Positions 45,898 to 57,810 of a DNA stretch of 64,000 nt are shown here, piece after piece. How positions within the stretch are numbered: the stretch's first letter is position 1; every line of letters begins with the position of its first letter. The position numbers and the translations under genes were made by a program. Location: contig CM046859.1 in NCBI GenBank assembly GCA_025617745.1, positions 558,001 through 622,000 of the forward strand, written 5' to 3'. The notes below the pieces were generated by a model. That model made no database searches and had not been told where the DNA came from. It worked only from the letters and a program-made list of their open reading frames with translations. Source of the stretch: Heliocidaris erythrogramma (lineage: Eukaryota; Echinodermata; Echinoidea; Camarodonta; Echinometridae).

Positions 45898-47442
45898 GCA
45901 CACACTTCACTTCTCCTCTCATCTGCGCATGTGCATATAGAGGTCATCGTACAAAGACAATGCGCATGGAACTATCTGTGCATTGCCTTGCAAACGTTAT
46001 AAAGATTATTATTCTTAATCTTTGCCATCATCACTTGAGAGACGTTAACTAACGTCGGAATTTGTGAGCTAAATAAAAAAAAACATTTTCTATTTGTTTG
46101 TTTGTTTGTTTTTTCGGGGGGGGGGGGGGTCATTGTCTATTTACCTATTTATCTATCTTTGTGTTTATGCACCCCCACACTCCCTCTTTCCAAGCTCTAT
46201 TGATCATGTAGAGCATCAATACGGTACTATTTATGATTATTGCAATAGTGGGAAGCATTGGAGCAAGCTAAGTAGATATCATATAATTATTGTAAAAACA
46301 TAATAAAACAAATAATGTTTGACATACACCACTGAATTTTCCCGTTACCATATGCTTTTATTCATAATAACAAAAAATAATAAAAAGAAGAACACTAATG
46401 ATAATGATAAAACTGCTTATAAAGACTTTCCAGTAACCAGTAGTGACGTGATAATAATATTTCATGACTTGAAAAGGCTTGCCGATAACCGTTTTAATAT
46501 TATGAACTAAAAGTAATATTATTCACAATCATGGTATCTGATTTAACGAGAATCGTTTGATTGAATTCATAGAAAAAGGCTTTACTAGATGTTAACGGTA
46601 ATGTTTACTTTTGGTAAGCCCTCAAAAATATTCGTCAGATTTATTGGAGTTTGTTACTATAGCAAGATACTATCAATACAGGCTGTGGCTGTGAAGATTT
46701 CACGTCCTAAAGTGGCACATTAAACAAATGAAAGGCAAAAAATAATTTAGGTGCCGGGTCAGCGATATAAACTCCCAACAACTTCAATGTGCACTTTACA
46801 CCAAACAAGCGTTCAAAACCTCCACACCGTGACACAAAATTTTATCTCCGTGCGAAGCCTCAAAATTGTTGTACGGGAAGCTATCGGGGTGGAAAGGTCC
46901 TAGCGTAGGGCAGTATAATGCCGTGATCCAGCTTTCCTTATATATATTTACGGTAAAATTCACCGGAAATCATTGATGAAATACCAAATGATCTCGTACA
47001 ACATGGAAAACAACATTAAATTATTTGACAGGTTTCTTTCCAATTTCTTTTGTGCTACCAAAACTGTACATGAGCTTTAAGTGCTCGGTTATTTTTTTAC
47101 TAATTTAATGATCATCAAAGATACATTTTCTGGTCATGCAATAACTTTGTCAAAGAAACTAAAAAGCAATCGGGAAAGGTTGATGATGTAGAAAATAACT
47201 TAAGTTGTGTATACTGTGATGTTTTGGAAACACTGGATGATAATAAATTGACTCATTTTCACTAAGAGCACACAGTATTTGCACACGGAAATGGGTATAT
47301 GGGATTAATGTGCGGTTCAGTTATTTCTCATTTGAAGAGCCGTCCTTTTCTGGGGGTATCTTTACTATGATATTCTTCCAAACTGGCATTTCAAAAATAA
47401 GAAAGCTCACAAATTATTTGTATCCCTATCGATCCCGATCTA
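45132..47442. other. Microsatellite-rich intervening DNA
   Basis: It contains (CT)n at 45,402-45,419 and 45,507-45,530, a C-run at 45,490-45,506, CT-rich sequence at 45,765-45,875 followed by (CA)n to about 45,900, and TTTG repeats with a G-run at 46,095-46,130. Open frames here are low-complexity artefacts. No exon or transposon end was recognised from 46,150 to 47,440. Confidence 0.6.
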
Positions 47443-47526
47443 TAGGTTTTCCCGTTCAATTTCACAATTTGTTCAATCTATTTCACATTTCGAGCATTCG
47501 AATTCACAAACGATAATGATCGCCAT

Positions 47527-47657
47527 CAAGGCCGTACGCAGAAATTTTTTCCTGGGGGGGCAAGATGATCGCTTTTTATTATTGGATCATGTAAAAGTCT
47601 AAAACCCTATTAAAAAAAAGTATGATTTTGAAATTTCTGGGGGGGCAACTGCCCCCC

Positions 47658-47717
<60 letters not shown>

Positions 47718-47732
47718 CTGCGTACGGCCTTG
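47527..47732. mobile_element. 206 bp hAT-like MITE with a 56 C run
   Basis: Terminal inverted repeats CAAGGCCGTACGCAG (47,527-47,541) and CTGCGTACGGCCTTG (47,718-47,732) are flanked by the 8 bp direct repeat ATCGCCAT (47,519-47,526 and 47,733-47,740). An 8 bp duplication with CA-initial ends is the hAT pattern. The interior holds a G-run, then GGGGGGCAACTGCCCCCC, and an uninterrupted run of 56 C at 47,661-47,716. Confidence 0.9.
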
Positions 47733-47782
47733 ATCGCCATGGTACATGTAAATTCAATTCCGTTTTTGCTCCTTCAAATTCG

Positions 47783-48560
47783 TGATTTGATTTGATTTGA
47801 TTTTATTCGTCAGGTATATTGCAATACAAACATAACCAGGTACCATGACAGGATAGCCCATGAAAGCCGAAATGGCTTATTTCCAATGGGGTCCTTACCT
47901 AAATAACTGATTAAAAAAAAACACATTAGTACGGCTACAAGACTATCGTACACGTACGACAAGTAATAAGAATGTACTAAAGTAGCAAAATAAAACATAA
48001 CATTTTTATAAAGTAGGCGAAGATTACATAAATATGAAAACAAGACTTACTCAACGGAAAAAACTATATACAGTAAATCATAATGAAACTATCGATAATA
48101 AACGTTGGTTACAACTATACAACCATAACTATATTTAATATAGTTATGGAGTAGACACATTTTTCAGATGATGCTTCAATACCCGTTTAAAATGTAAAAA
48201 ATTCTTAACTGACTTAACATGATTTGGGAGGGAATTTCAGAAAAGAATACCGTTAAAATAAAAGGAATTTCCAATTTTACCTTTCCGCTTAGGCACTACG
48301 AAATTAAATTGACTATTTCTAGTGTCATGCCCATGAACACTTGAAGAGCGAGTAAAATTATTTGAAATATAGTGATCTGCATTAGAGTAAAAAATCTTAT
48401 GTACATGGTGAATTAAAAGTTGTTGTGATCTAAGGTTTACATGAAGAAGACCAGCTGTTTCAAGTTCACTCTTTCCAATGTGTGTTCTTGGTGGTAAGTG
48501 ATTGATAAATCTTACAATCTTATTTTGAAGTATTTTTAACTTGTTTTGATCCACTGTGCA
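47783..48560 (-). mobile_element. LINE 3' end, minus strand
   Basis: On the minus strand 48,237-48,554 encodes QNKLKILQNKIVRFINHLPP, then RTHIGKSELETAGLLHVNLR and QQLLIHHVHKIFY. The continuing NSLPNHVKSVKNFLHFKR follows after a break. The 3' terminus carries TGATT repeats (47,785-47,805). The protein matches the C-terminal part of the LINE at 52,670-54,225, so both are the same family. Confidence 0.82.
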
Positions 48561-48974
48561 ACGAATTTTTCAAATGGGTCATCAAGATTCCTATTCAGAT
48601 TTAAGGACGATTTAAGGAAAGAGCAATCAATTTCACTTTGATTCCGTCCAAATTCACTATTTCGTGCAACAAATTCTTCAAATGGTTCATTCTCATCTGA
48701 AGAAAGAGCAAACGATTTAGCCAGTGAGCATCCAAATTCATTTATACACGTGCAAATTAACTTTTTGTGCAACAGATTCTTAAAATTCTTAATTCAAATT
48801 TGACTTACAAGCAAAAAGTTTGAAATCGAAGCATCCAATTTCACCTGCAACGGGCTTCTGTTACTCTTCGGCCATTCAATTTCATCAAAAGGCTGGCAAG
48901 TTTTAAATACTAAGACTAAGAAGTGCATTCGATTTAATGTGTATTGTAAGTTTTTGGAAAAACTATATACTCCA

Positions 48975-49395
48975 CACTAGTTTTACCATATCTAAATTAT
49001 GCAATATTAGCATGGGGAAACAGTGCGACATGCCTGTTAGACAGAGTTAATTATTACAGAAAAAGGCTACGCGAATTATAAGTAATGTTAATTATCGCCA
49101 CCACACTGATGGTCTTTTTCACTCTAACAATGTACTAAAAAATTATGATATTTACTGCCTCAATCTTGCTGTACTTAAGTTTCAGTATCATAATCATGAA
49201 TTGCCCACTGTCTTCAATAATATATTTACAGCAAATAATGAGATCCATCATTACCCCACCAGACAAATCAATCTATATCACTTACCAAGAACTCGTACGG
49301 CATTAACCCAGAATACTTTTTCATTATACAGGTCCTAAATTTTGGAATTCCCTCCCTTTAAATATACAGGACAGTATAAGTTTGAGTACATGTAC
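48975..49395 (+). mobile_element. LINE C-terminal fragment, plus strand
   Basis: Translation with shifts gives LPYLNYAILAWGNSATCLLD, then LNLAVLKFQYHNHELPTVFN and NEIHHYPTRQINLYHLPRTR. It is the same family as the minus-strand LINE at 31,818-32,865, preserved over the region both share. It ends near 49,390. Confidence 0.78.
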
Positions 49396-49831
49396 ATTAA
49401 AAACCACGAAATCCGTGAAAGTTGATCAACGAATCTATGATTTTAAAATGAATACCTTAAAATGAAAGTGAATGCTCAAACAGGCCCCTCTGGGGTATTT
49501 TCTTAATTTGAATGCATGAACATTGAAATCTAATGCACGAAATCTGAAACTGTATAGTACTAAAACGAATTCGTAAGAACGATCGCTAATTTGAATGCCC
49601 TGAAAATGAAAATGCCGATAAAGAAAAATGGAATGATATTAATTGAAATAGTCTTGTCATTAAAAGAATTTCAGTGTTCATAAATTAATCCGCTTGTCTC
49701 GAAAAGAATTTCAGTGACTCCATTCAAAATTTAAAAGACCGATATCGATCGTTAGACGATAGTGTCTGAATTTGAATGCATCTAAATTAATTTGACTGAC
49801 AAAAATATGAAATCGAGCGGGAAAACCTATA

Positions 49832-50591
49832 TTAAAATATAAATATAAATATTAGACTTCCTCCGCAAAACTGATACACCTAAAGAAAATGACTAATAAA
49901 ACACGAAAGCAATTCTAAGAATTATATGATTATAAGTTTATAAGAATCTATTACCATCACAATACATATGCCTAGTATAAAGAATGAAAATAAAATTGTA
50001 ACTTCTAATTCATTGTCGTATTTCGCCGTGGGATGAGGGGGTCGGGTGCAGGCTTTTATCAGGTCTTCACTACGTTTGAAATGAGAAAGAAGGAGGTAAA
50101 TGAATCGCCAAGGCGGAAATACAAGGCAGAAAAATTGGCATGATGACTTCAAAATACCTTTTTTATTGGAGCTTATCTGGTTCTATTTTTAATAAATAAA
50201 CTATGAGGTAATATTGTGAAAAATATTATTACTGTTATCCCGTAGGTATATCATCAGCTTTTATATGTGACGAATGTAGCCCTCAGCAAGTGAGCACGCG
50301 AACCAAGCAGGCAAACGTTTTCTTGGACAGTATACTTTATTTGAAAGGTTTGAATTTGGTGCATTTCATTGGCATTTAAAATGTTCTAGAAAGAAATTTG
50401 GCTCGTACGCATGAGGATGTTTAGAATTCGTATCATCAGACTTAAGGTAAACTTTGCAATTTCATGTTCTTTTAAGCTTTGTTGTTTTTTCACACTGAAA
50501 CGTTTTAAGCCATATGGCTTGAAGGTATATTCGAAACATTTTATGCGTAAATGGGAGTGGTAGAATGTGGCATACATTCATCTAAACATGC
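49832..50591. other. Intervening DNA without recognisable genes
   Basis: AT-rich sequence. The minus-strand frame at 49,922-50,152 shows no domain. I see no RNA gene or transposon end. Confidence 0.45.
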
Positions 50592-51076
50592 TTAAAGATA
50601 ATAAACTAATAAATATTTGAACGAAGTGTATCGGGAGAAAATTATTACTGTTTTATTTTTTTTATTTTTTTTGCCTCCAAAGGAGGATTTATTATCATTC
50701 AACATTTCAAATATGACATCATGTGTACATTTTCCACAGCAACAGTGGTCATTATTTGTGGATTCTATCTTTATTCCTGGAATAACCATAATTTCGGAAT
50801 TGCAAATTTTAATTTTTCATAGTCAAACAAGAATGTACATTTACTTTTCTTTATACCTGAAAGCTGTGATCTAATCTCTGTATGTGTTTTAAATTTTCCA
50901 GCTTTTATAATATCTTTAAAATAAATAATGCCTGACTGATACCATTCATCATAATAAAAATATTCATTATTGGCGGTAATATATTGATTGTACCATAAAA
51001 TCTGTTGGGATATTCTTTTTCCTTCAGAATCATTTTCTCTGAAAATGAAAGATCTTAATGAATTCCATGCCACCAA
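50592..51076 (-). mobile_element. L1/Tx1-type LINE fragment, minus strand
   Basis: The minus strand 50,771-51,076 reads SQQILWYNQYITANNEYFYY, then DEWYQSGIIYFKDIIKAGKF, the region after reverse transcriptase in L1/Tx1-type ORF2 proteins. Downstream 50,592-50,789 reads IPGIKIESTNNDHCCCGK in another frame. It is the same general type as 27,561-29,513 but a more N-terminal portion. It abuts the next LINE at about 51,115. Confidence 0.68.
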
Positions 51077-51114
51077 GATTTCTTGATAAAACTTTCGTAT
51101 TAGTTTTAGTATGT

Positions 51115-52510
51115 TTTATACGTGAAAAAAGATGGTGCACAAACTTCACTGTAAAATATTCTAAATGCAACGAAAATGTAGAAATGTTACGCGTTTCGTT
51201 GCGTCCATTCTACTTGCCCAGGGAGTTTAATCAAGTTCATATATTTCTGGTCTACATCGCCCCCGATGCAAATGAAAATCAAGCTGCACTGCTCATCCAT
51301 GATAAAGTGAGCGAAATTGAAGCCGAATCACCCGATTCCCCCAAAATTGTACTTGGTGATTTAAACATTGTCGTCTGGAGCATTTGTTACCTAACTACAG
51401 TCAAGTCATTGATAAGCCAACTAGAGGGGATAGCATTTTGGACAGGTGTTATTGCTCCATTAAAGATTCCTACAAAACAGTAGTCCGACCCGGGATAGGG
51501 ATGTCGGATCACAGCGTCATTCACCTTCAGCCGACATACCGCCAGAAACTAAAAACTCAAAAAGTTAAAAAAAGAATTGTGCAAGTGTGGGACAATGAGA
51601 CGATCGAGAAACTCCAAACGTGCTTCCAAATAACCGATTGGGATGTCTTCTTTGAATCATCTGATGACATAAATGAAGTTACAGATGCGGTTAATGACTA
51701 TGTCATCTTTTGTCAAGATCTACATGTTCAAAGTAAGACAGTTTCTATATACCCGAATAATAAACCTTGGATCACAAAGAATGTTAAAGAAATAATCAAA
51801 GCCAGGGGGGTGCTTTTGCTGCTGGTGATCGACAAAAGCTAAAGTCACTTCATGCTCGAATGCGTCGGGAAATAAACACCGCAAAACTCGAGTACAAAGA
51901 AAAGTTGGAAAGTCACTTTCAAAGTAACAATCCCCGAGCGGCATGGCAATGTTTACAAACTATGACCGATTACGCACCACGACAGAACCAATCGTTCGAC
52001 AATGTTGACGACCCCCTAGTGCTCGCGAACGAACTTAACAAGTTTTTCTGTTCGGTTCGACACTCGCGACTTCAGTGACGTCATCAAAGCGCAAAAGGAA
52101 AAATTACTTCGTTCTCAAGATGATCCCGCTAAGATTGAGGAGAGAGATGTGTACCTTCAATTCAACAGAATTAAAGCGAGGAAGGCATCTGGGCCAGACT
52201 CGATCAGCGGGAATGCATTACGTAATTGTGCGAGAGAGCTGGCACCTCCCTTTTGCTCCTTGTTTCAAATGTCGCTTGATCAGAAACGAATACCCAGCTG
52301 TTGGAAGTCATCCATGGTTATTCCTGTGGCTAAGAAGCCCCGTCCATCCCAGTTCAACGACTATTGCCCAGTAGCATTAACTTCGGTAGCCATGAAATGC
52401 TTCGAACGGATCATACTGAAGTTTTTAATTCAGCCAATAAAGGAGCAACGGATTGTCCTTCAGATCATTGACAAGTCAGGTCCTGCACCTTATGATCTGA
52501 ATTCATGAAA
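51115..52510 (+). mobile_element. LINE fragment: endonuclease to early reverse transcriptase
   Basis: In order, with frame changes: endonuclease C-half (LRPFYLPREFNQVHIFLVYI, IVLGDLN, GMSDHSVIHL), the linker (VQVWDNETIEKLQ, NNKPWITKNVKEIIKARG), and the first reverse-transcriptase motifs (KARKASGPDSISGNALRNC, SSMVIPVAKKPRPSQFNDYC, PVALTSVAMKCFERI). The gene then stops near 52,500. It resembles CR1/L2/Rex-type LINEs of aquatic animals. The SDHSV histidine of the endonuclease is retained. At least three frameshifts; inactive. Confidence 0.85.
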
Positions 52511-52669
52511 TACCTATATTTATTCATTCATGATGGTTTAGACACTCTTTGTAATTAGAGAGTATATATAAAGTTGATTTTCAGGCTGACGATGGGGGTC
52601 TGCATGACTCCCAAACATGTATCATTCCTGTTTTTATTTTGAAACTATTATCGTTATTTTCTTTAATAT

Positions 52670-54225
52670 TTTAAAGAAAATGATATAATTTATGAATTTC
52701 AATCTGGTTTTCGACATGACTATTCAACCGAGACTTGTCTTATTCACTTGACTGATTATCTGAGAACACAAATTTCCCAAGGACAAATCGTTGGTATGGT
52801 ACTCCTGAATCTTCAGAAAGCTTTTGATACAGTTAATCATGACATCTTATTACAAAAGTTACAAAGCATGGGTTTTAACGAAGCTACTTTAGCTTCTTTC
52901 ACTACTTGTCTAATCGACATCAGGTAGTGGCTATTAATGATATTCGTTCCAATGTTATGCCTATAACATGTGGTGTTCCTCAGGGAAGCATCCTTGGACC
53001 AATCTTTTTTTCAGCTTATATCAATGACAGGTGTGCTTGTATAAAAGCTGACTGCAAGCTGCTATTGTACGCTGATGACAGCGTACTACTTTGCTCAAAT
53101 CCAAATCCCAAATTTGTCGAAGAAAAACTAAGCGACCATATGTCTATACATGTGTCGATTGGATGACTGATAATAGGTTATCTTTACACTTGGGCAAAAC
53201 AGAAAGCATTTTGTTTTGTCCAATAAGTAGTTCTAAAAAGTCATTTGAATTTCAGGTGACATGCAATAATCAGGTAATCCAGAGAAAAGAATCTGTGAAG
53301 TATTTAGGCATTGAGCTGGCCAGCTCAGTATCCTTTTCAACTTTAATAGAATCAGTTGTAAAGAGAGCGAATTCTCGCCTGAAATTTTTGTACAGATATC
53401 AAAATTGTATTGATCAAAAGGCAAGACGTATACTCTGTTTTGCTCTTATTCAATGTTTATTTGATTATGCTAACCCTGCTTGGTGTAGTAGCTTTAAAAA
53501 AATCTGATCAAAAGAAGTTGAAAATTATTCAGAACAAAATGGTGAGATTCATCAACTACTCTGGTCCCAGAACTCACGTTGGCTACAATGAGCTCTCTGA
53601 AGCTGGTTTTCTTGAAGTCAACCAAAGATCTAAACAACTGATTTTGCACCATGTGCATAAGATATATCATACTAGGTCGAATCATTATATTCGATCAAAC
53701 TTTAATCTTGTTAACAACTTACATATAGTCATCATACAAAAAACAGCCGTTTCAATTTTAACTTGCCACAAAGAGTAGGCAGTGTTGGTAATTTTTTATT
53801 TATATTTATAATTTTAACATGATGAAAGATTTAACGTGACGGTTTTTTTTTCATTCTCATCTTCGTTTCTCTCTCTCTCTCTCTCTCTCTCCATTTCTTC
53901 CTCCTCTTCTAACTTCGTCTTCTCCTCTTTTTCCTTCTTTTTTTCTTCCTCTTTCTCTTTCTTTTCCTCTCATTCTAACTTTGTATATATTTATCACTAT
54001 TAGTTTTATGATTTACATTTCCTTATTTATTCCTCAACGTGTAAATATATATAAATATGTTCTAACTCAATGATTGTTTTATTCATATAAGAGGACCCCA
54101 CTGGAAATAAGCTTTCGAGCTTTCGTGGGTTATCCTGTTCAAGCTTACTAATTTGTTATTCTAATATGTACAAATTTATTATTTTCTGAATGCTTGGCAA
54201 ATAAAATCAATCAATCAATCAATAA
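52670..54225 (+). mobile_element. Second LINE: reverse transcriptase to 3' end
   Basis: It begins in mid-domain at EFQSGFRHDYSTETCLIHLT, followed by GMVLLNLQKAFDTVNHDILL, GVPQGSILGPIFFSAYINDR, LLLYADDSVLL, LSLHLGKTESILF, SVKYLGIELASSVSF, LIQCLFDYANPAWCSS and LKIIQNKMVRFINY. The 3' UTR has a GGACCCCACTGGAAATAAGC stretch and ends in (AATC)n at 54,205-54,225. The order of motifs is complete from the middle of the domain, with three or four frameshifts. It is a different family from 51,115-52,510. Confidence 0.87.
53860..53990. repeat. CT-rich low-complexity tract
   Basis: (TC)n at about 53,872-53,890 grades into TTCTTCCTC-type sequence within the 3' UTR of the LINE. Confidence 0.8.
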
Positions 54226-55484
54226 ATCGTGTCGTCATTTGGAAAATAACATGTATGAATATATAGAGTATCGAGCAAAAGTGAGTACACCCTATATTTG
54301 CGTTTTGATTGTCCACGGATTATACAGTGAAATGTGCTACTCTGAAGAAATTTTATCTCATCTTAAGAGCTTGGTAATTAAACTCAGAATGACAGTGACC
54401 CCTCGTTTTATTCTGTACAGAAAATGTCTTTCCGAAAATCAGTAAATTGTGGGTGAATTAGAAGCAAAGACCATGTCACCTAATCCTAACCCCTTAAAGC
54501 TCCTTTCCGGGAGTATTCTATAACGCACAAACTGGAGGAACGAAAGTTGTCTAACTTCAGACCCCTCTGACTAGTTGCGGAGTAGTAGAGGCGGGTGTAA
54601 TAAAAGATATATGCACTGGTGTAGACAGCCACTATTCAGCCACTAAAAAAAGCGAGAGCGAAAAAGCGGGGGAAAGTGAGAGAAAAATGCCTATAAAGGC
54701 GCTACAAGCCGTTGTATTTCTCTCAAAATTTGCTAAAACGTGAAGGTTTTCGCGCTTCCCGCGAGAAGGTGGAAATAACTTTCTTCTCCCTGCACCGACC
54801 CCTGTGAATACAGAGAAATGTTGCGTCAAAAAAATTGAAACCACAGTCATTGGTGAAATATTTTTATACGAAGAGGAAATCAGTGCATAGAAGTGAATGA
54901 AGTTAGTGGCGAATCTAAGTGGGCAGAGGGGGCACTTGCCGAGGGCAACACTTGAGGGATGCGCAAATAGAACACAAACGAAAGAGAGAAAGAGAAAGGC
55001 GAAAATGGAACAAATAGGGTCCCGATTACATGCTCCCTAAATCTAGGGAAAAGTGAAAGAAATTGTGTTTTTAGAGGACTTAAAATAAAAAGAGAGTTTG
55101 CCTCGTTAAATTCCTTTTTAAAATTTCTCCAGGTTTTTCGTTAATTATTCTGCGTCCTAAAGCTCGGTTGCTGTGCTCCCTAGCTATTTTTCCTGAAGGT
55201 AAAAATGCATTAACAATTGGGTTTTGAAGGTTAAAAACTCAAAAACGTTTACAGCTTGCATATTAATTTATCAACCTCTGAATTCCAATCCCGGGGTAGA
55301 TGTATTGCAAAGCAATGATAGAGCAATAGTTTAATTAAGTTAAATGGGAACTAATCTGGTTTGTATCTTTGATTTTCGGCTGGGGAGGCAACATGATTGT
55401 TGCACAGGATGTCACAATCCATAGATAAGCCACTGTTTATAGTATTCGAATAGAATCGTGATAAAACATTTCATTTGAACATAG
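54226..55484. other. Intervening DNA without recognisable genes
   Basis: It contains G-rich phrases (GTGGGCAGAGGGGGCACTTG at about 54,918) typical of dispersed invertebrate repeats. No exon or transposon termini were recognised. Confidence 0.45.
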
Positions 55485-56325
55485 ACCTATACTCTATTGG
55501 CTCAGTGCATAATCTGCGTACATATTACGTGCATTGTGAAAATTAATAACCAGGCAATATATACATAATTATATACAATATGTGTGGTATAACTTCATAA
55601 TACACCCAGAGAATATGTGCGTACAAGTAACTGTGGAGAGTTGTCTTATAGTGCAAATCATGTAAATCCCCCTCCCTCGACAGAATAAATGTCTCTGGCA
55701 TAAAACTGACTCTCTATATATCTTTTGCCCATGGTTTATACTCATTCATGAAAAACTACGCTTTCTGTTGGCCTATATCTGGTTTTGTGTGCTTTTATTC
55801 AACTACATTTTCCCCCAGAAATGAAACCGAGCCAGATACGGCTTTTCTAGACTATCATTAAAATGAACAAATTTCCTGAAAACGTTCTCCTCAGTCGCCA
55901 TGCGACCTCAGATCAATTATCTGGGCAAGGCATTCGGATTAAAATTGATAAATGATCTTAACACAAACATTAGCAGAATATTAGGGGCATGATGAATATT
56001 TTATTAGTTACATCAACGCGAGAATATGTACACACACGCACCAACCCGCACTAACGCAAACACACATTTTATAAAAGTCAAGACCAAGGACGTAAACTAT
56101 ACCATGTACACCGCTATACCTATACTCTATTGGCTCATTGCATAATCTGCGTACATAATCTTAAGCTTAATGCGTATATAGTCTTATTACGTGCATTATG
56201 TAAATTTATAACCAGGCAATATATACACAATTACATACAATATGTGAGGTAAAACTTTTGAATACACCCAGAGAAAATGTGCGTACATGTATCTGTGTCG
56301 TGCAGTGCAAATCATGTAAATAATA
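55485..56325 (+). repeat. Direct repeat pair of about 185-210 bp
   Basis: Copy one at 55,485-55,670 and copy two at 56,117-56,325 both run from ACCTATACTCTATTGGCTCA through AACCAGGCAATATATAC to GTGCAAATCATGTAAAT. The second has an extra 26 bp after GCGTACATA. They are about 630 bp apart, with unrelated sequence between. Confidence 0.85.
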
Positions 56326-56461
56326 TAGAAATTAATTCCATGCGCTGCACATGGTTATCGATAGCGGAGAGGAAACCAATGCATTGATATACATAGTAGT
56401 TAGTCGTGTATTAATCAGAGTGTAAAATTGAAATACAAGAGTATAATAAGCAAATAATTAC

Positions 56462-56560
56462 CGTTGGTGAAGGTGATGGGACAAACTATCACTTCCGAGG
56501 CGATCTGGATGATAGCGTATACATTCAGATCGCCGAGGAAGTGATAGTACGTCTCATCGC
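56462..56560 (-). CDS. Possible 99 bp internal exon, phase 1-1, unidentified
   Basis: On the minus strand TTTTGATTTCAG precedes 33 codons' worth of open sequence reading DETYYHFLGDLN, then VYAIIQIASEVIVCPITFTN, followed by GTAATT. The splice-site match and equal phases (1 at both ends, length 99) are what a shuffled extracellular-domain exon would show. However, the exon is itself a 23 bp-arm hairpin (ACTATCACTTCC...GCGATCTG), and I do not recognise the protein, so it may be a non-coding palindrome that happens to read through. An inverted, disrupted copy is at 57,009-57,140. Confidence 0.3.
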
Positions 56561-57008
56561 CTGAAATCAAAAGGTGATTATTTGCTTTATATTCCGCATC
56601 TGAAACATTTAACTGGTACGAGAAAGACAATTATTCTCTACTTCTCGAAAAATACATTTATGATTTAGGCCCGAATAAATTCACAAAAGATGTTAAAACC
56701 ACCATTAACCCCCATAAACCGTACCCCTACCTGGGTGCGCACAATTGTGTTATCATTTTAAGCGCACGATTGGGCAATGCGCGCTTATTTTAGTGCGCAT
56801 ATGGAGCTATTCGTAAAGGTCATTTTGACTATTCGTAGAGGTCACGCACTTTTCAATTGACTATTCGTAGAGGTACGCACTTTCATTTCGTTTTCATTTC
56901 ATTTGCGTACCCAAATATTGATAACGCATTGTGACTCTGTAATGGACTGAAGAGATCAGCGAAACACATAAGTACTATTCCGTCGAGGTCACGAACTTTT
57001 GATTTCAG

Positions 57009-57140
57009 GCGATGAGACGTACTATCACTTCCTCGGCGATCTGAACGTATAACGCTATCATTCCTCAGCTTCGCTTCGGAAAGATAGCTACATCCAAATC
57101 GCCTCGGAAGTGATAATTTGTCCCATCACCTTCACCAACG
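57009..57140 (+). pseudogene. Inverted, disrupted copy of the 56,462-56,560 exon-like segment
   Basis: It has the same acceptor-like TTTTGATTTCAG and donor-like GTAATTATTTGC on the plus strand. Between them 33 extra bases (a single A near 57,051 and about 32 bases after CGCTATCA) break the reading frame. The similarity extends into both flanks (GCAAATAATTACCGTTGG side), so the whole 150 bp block was duplicated in inverted orientation, about 450 bp away. Confidence 0.55.
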
Positions 57141-57269
57141 GTAATTATTTGCTTATTATTCGTTGACCATCTTAGACACAAGTATCATGGTTTTGCTTGC
57201 TGATCCTAGTACAGTCCATAGGGAAGTATTAAAGCTAATATACCCGTACTTATTCGTTAACCATCTTAT

Positions 57270-57330
57270 AATAATAACAATAATAATAATAATAATAATA
57301 ATACATTACATTTATATAGCGCATTATAGA
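57270..57330 (-). mobile_element. LINE 3' tail, minus strand
   Basis: (AAT)n followed by ACATTTATATAGCGCATTAT is the complement of the AGCGC...TATAAA-(ATT)n ending seen on CR1-like LINEs in this window. Only the tail is present. Confidence 0.5.
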
Positions 57331-57597
57331 CAAAAGTAGTTTTGTTTTATGATTCCAGTACAGTCCATAACGTCGTCTAATCGTTGTTCGATCATTAAAG
57401 ATTTGCACCAATGGCACTTTGAGACGGTGAAATTTAGGACAGAGGAACCATTAATCTTTAACAGTCTTATAAAACAATCACACCGCCAGACCGACCCCAA
57501 ACCGACCATAAATCGACATAATCTCTGCCATTCGGGGTGATGTCGACAGGGGTTGAGATAGTTGGGGTGAGATCTTTCGAACTTATATAGTGCAGTC

Positions 57598-57810
57598 ACA
57601 CCGCCCAGACGACAACACACCGACAAAAATTCATAAATTTTCGCTATATTGGGAACCGATGCAGGCCACCTTAATGGCAGAACCCACATTACGCCATTGG
57701 GCTGTATTATACCACGTCAGTTCGGGATCATCGGTTTGTTGTCGGGCCTGCATCGGTTCCCGTCAATGCGAAATTTTGTTAATATTTGGCGATCTTTTGT
57801 CGGTCTGTTT
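57598..57810. repeat. Imperfect inverted repeat with 70 bp arms
   Basis: The arm ACACACCGACAAAA...GGGAACCGATGCAGGCC at 57,608-57,666 pairs with GGCCTGCATCGGTTCCC...TTTTGTCGGTCTGT at 57,745-57,809. It may be a small MITE. A short form, CACACCGCCAGACCGAC, occurs upstream at 57,479. Confidence 0.65.

Larger units (their letters stand above)
47443..49829. mobile_element. Non-autonomous relative of the 43,105 transposon
   Basis: The ends TAGGTTTTCCCG(T/C)TC(A/G)ATTTCA are inverted copies at 47,443 and 49,829 and are flanked by TA (47,441-47,442; 49,830-49,831). The outer 12 bases equal those of the autonomous-type element at 43,105. The interior has no transposase and instead contains an 8 bp-duplicated MITE (47,527-47,732) and two LINE fragments. 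AATTCGAAT/GAATGAA-type subterminal words recur at 47,495 and across 49,420-49,800. It could be mobilised by the same transposase; that is inference. Confidence 0.85.

Noticed and set aside
45707-46002. Serine/leucine-rich frames of 77-99 codons
   Set aside because: They are translations of CT and CA microsatellites.
54632-54850. A 72-codon minus-strand frame
   Set aside because: No domain, biased composition, and no splice or promoter context that would support a gene.
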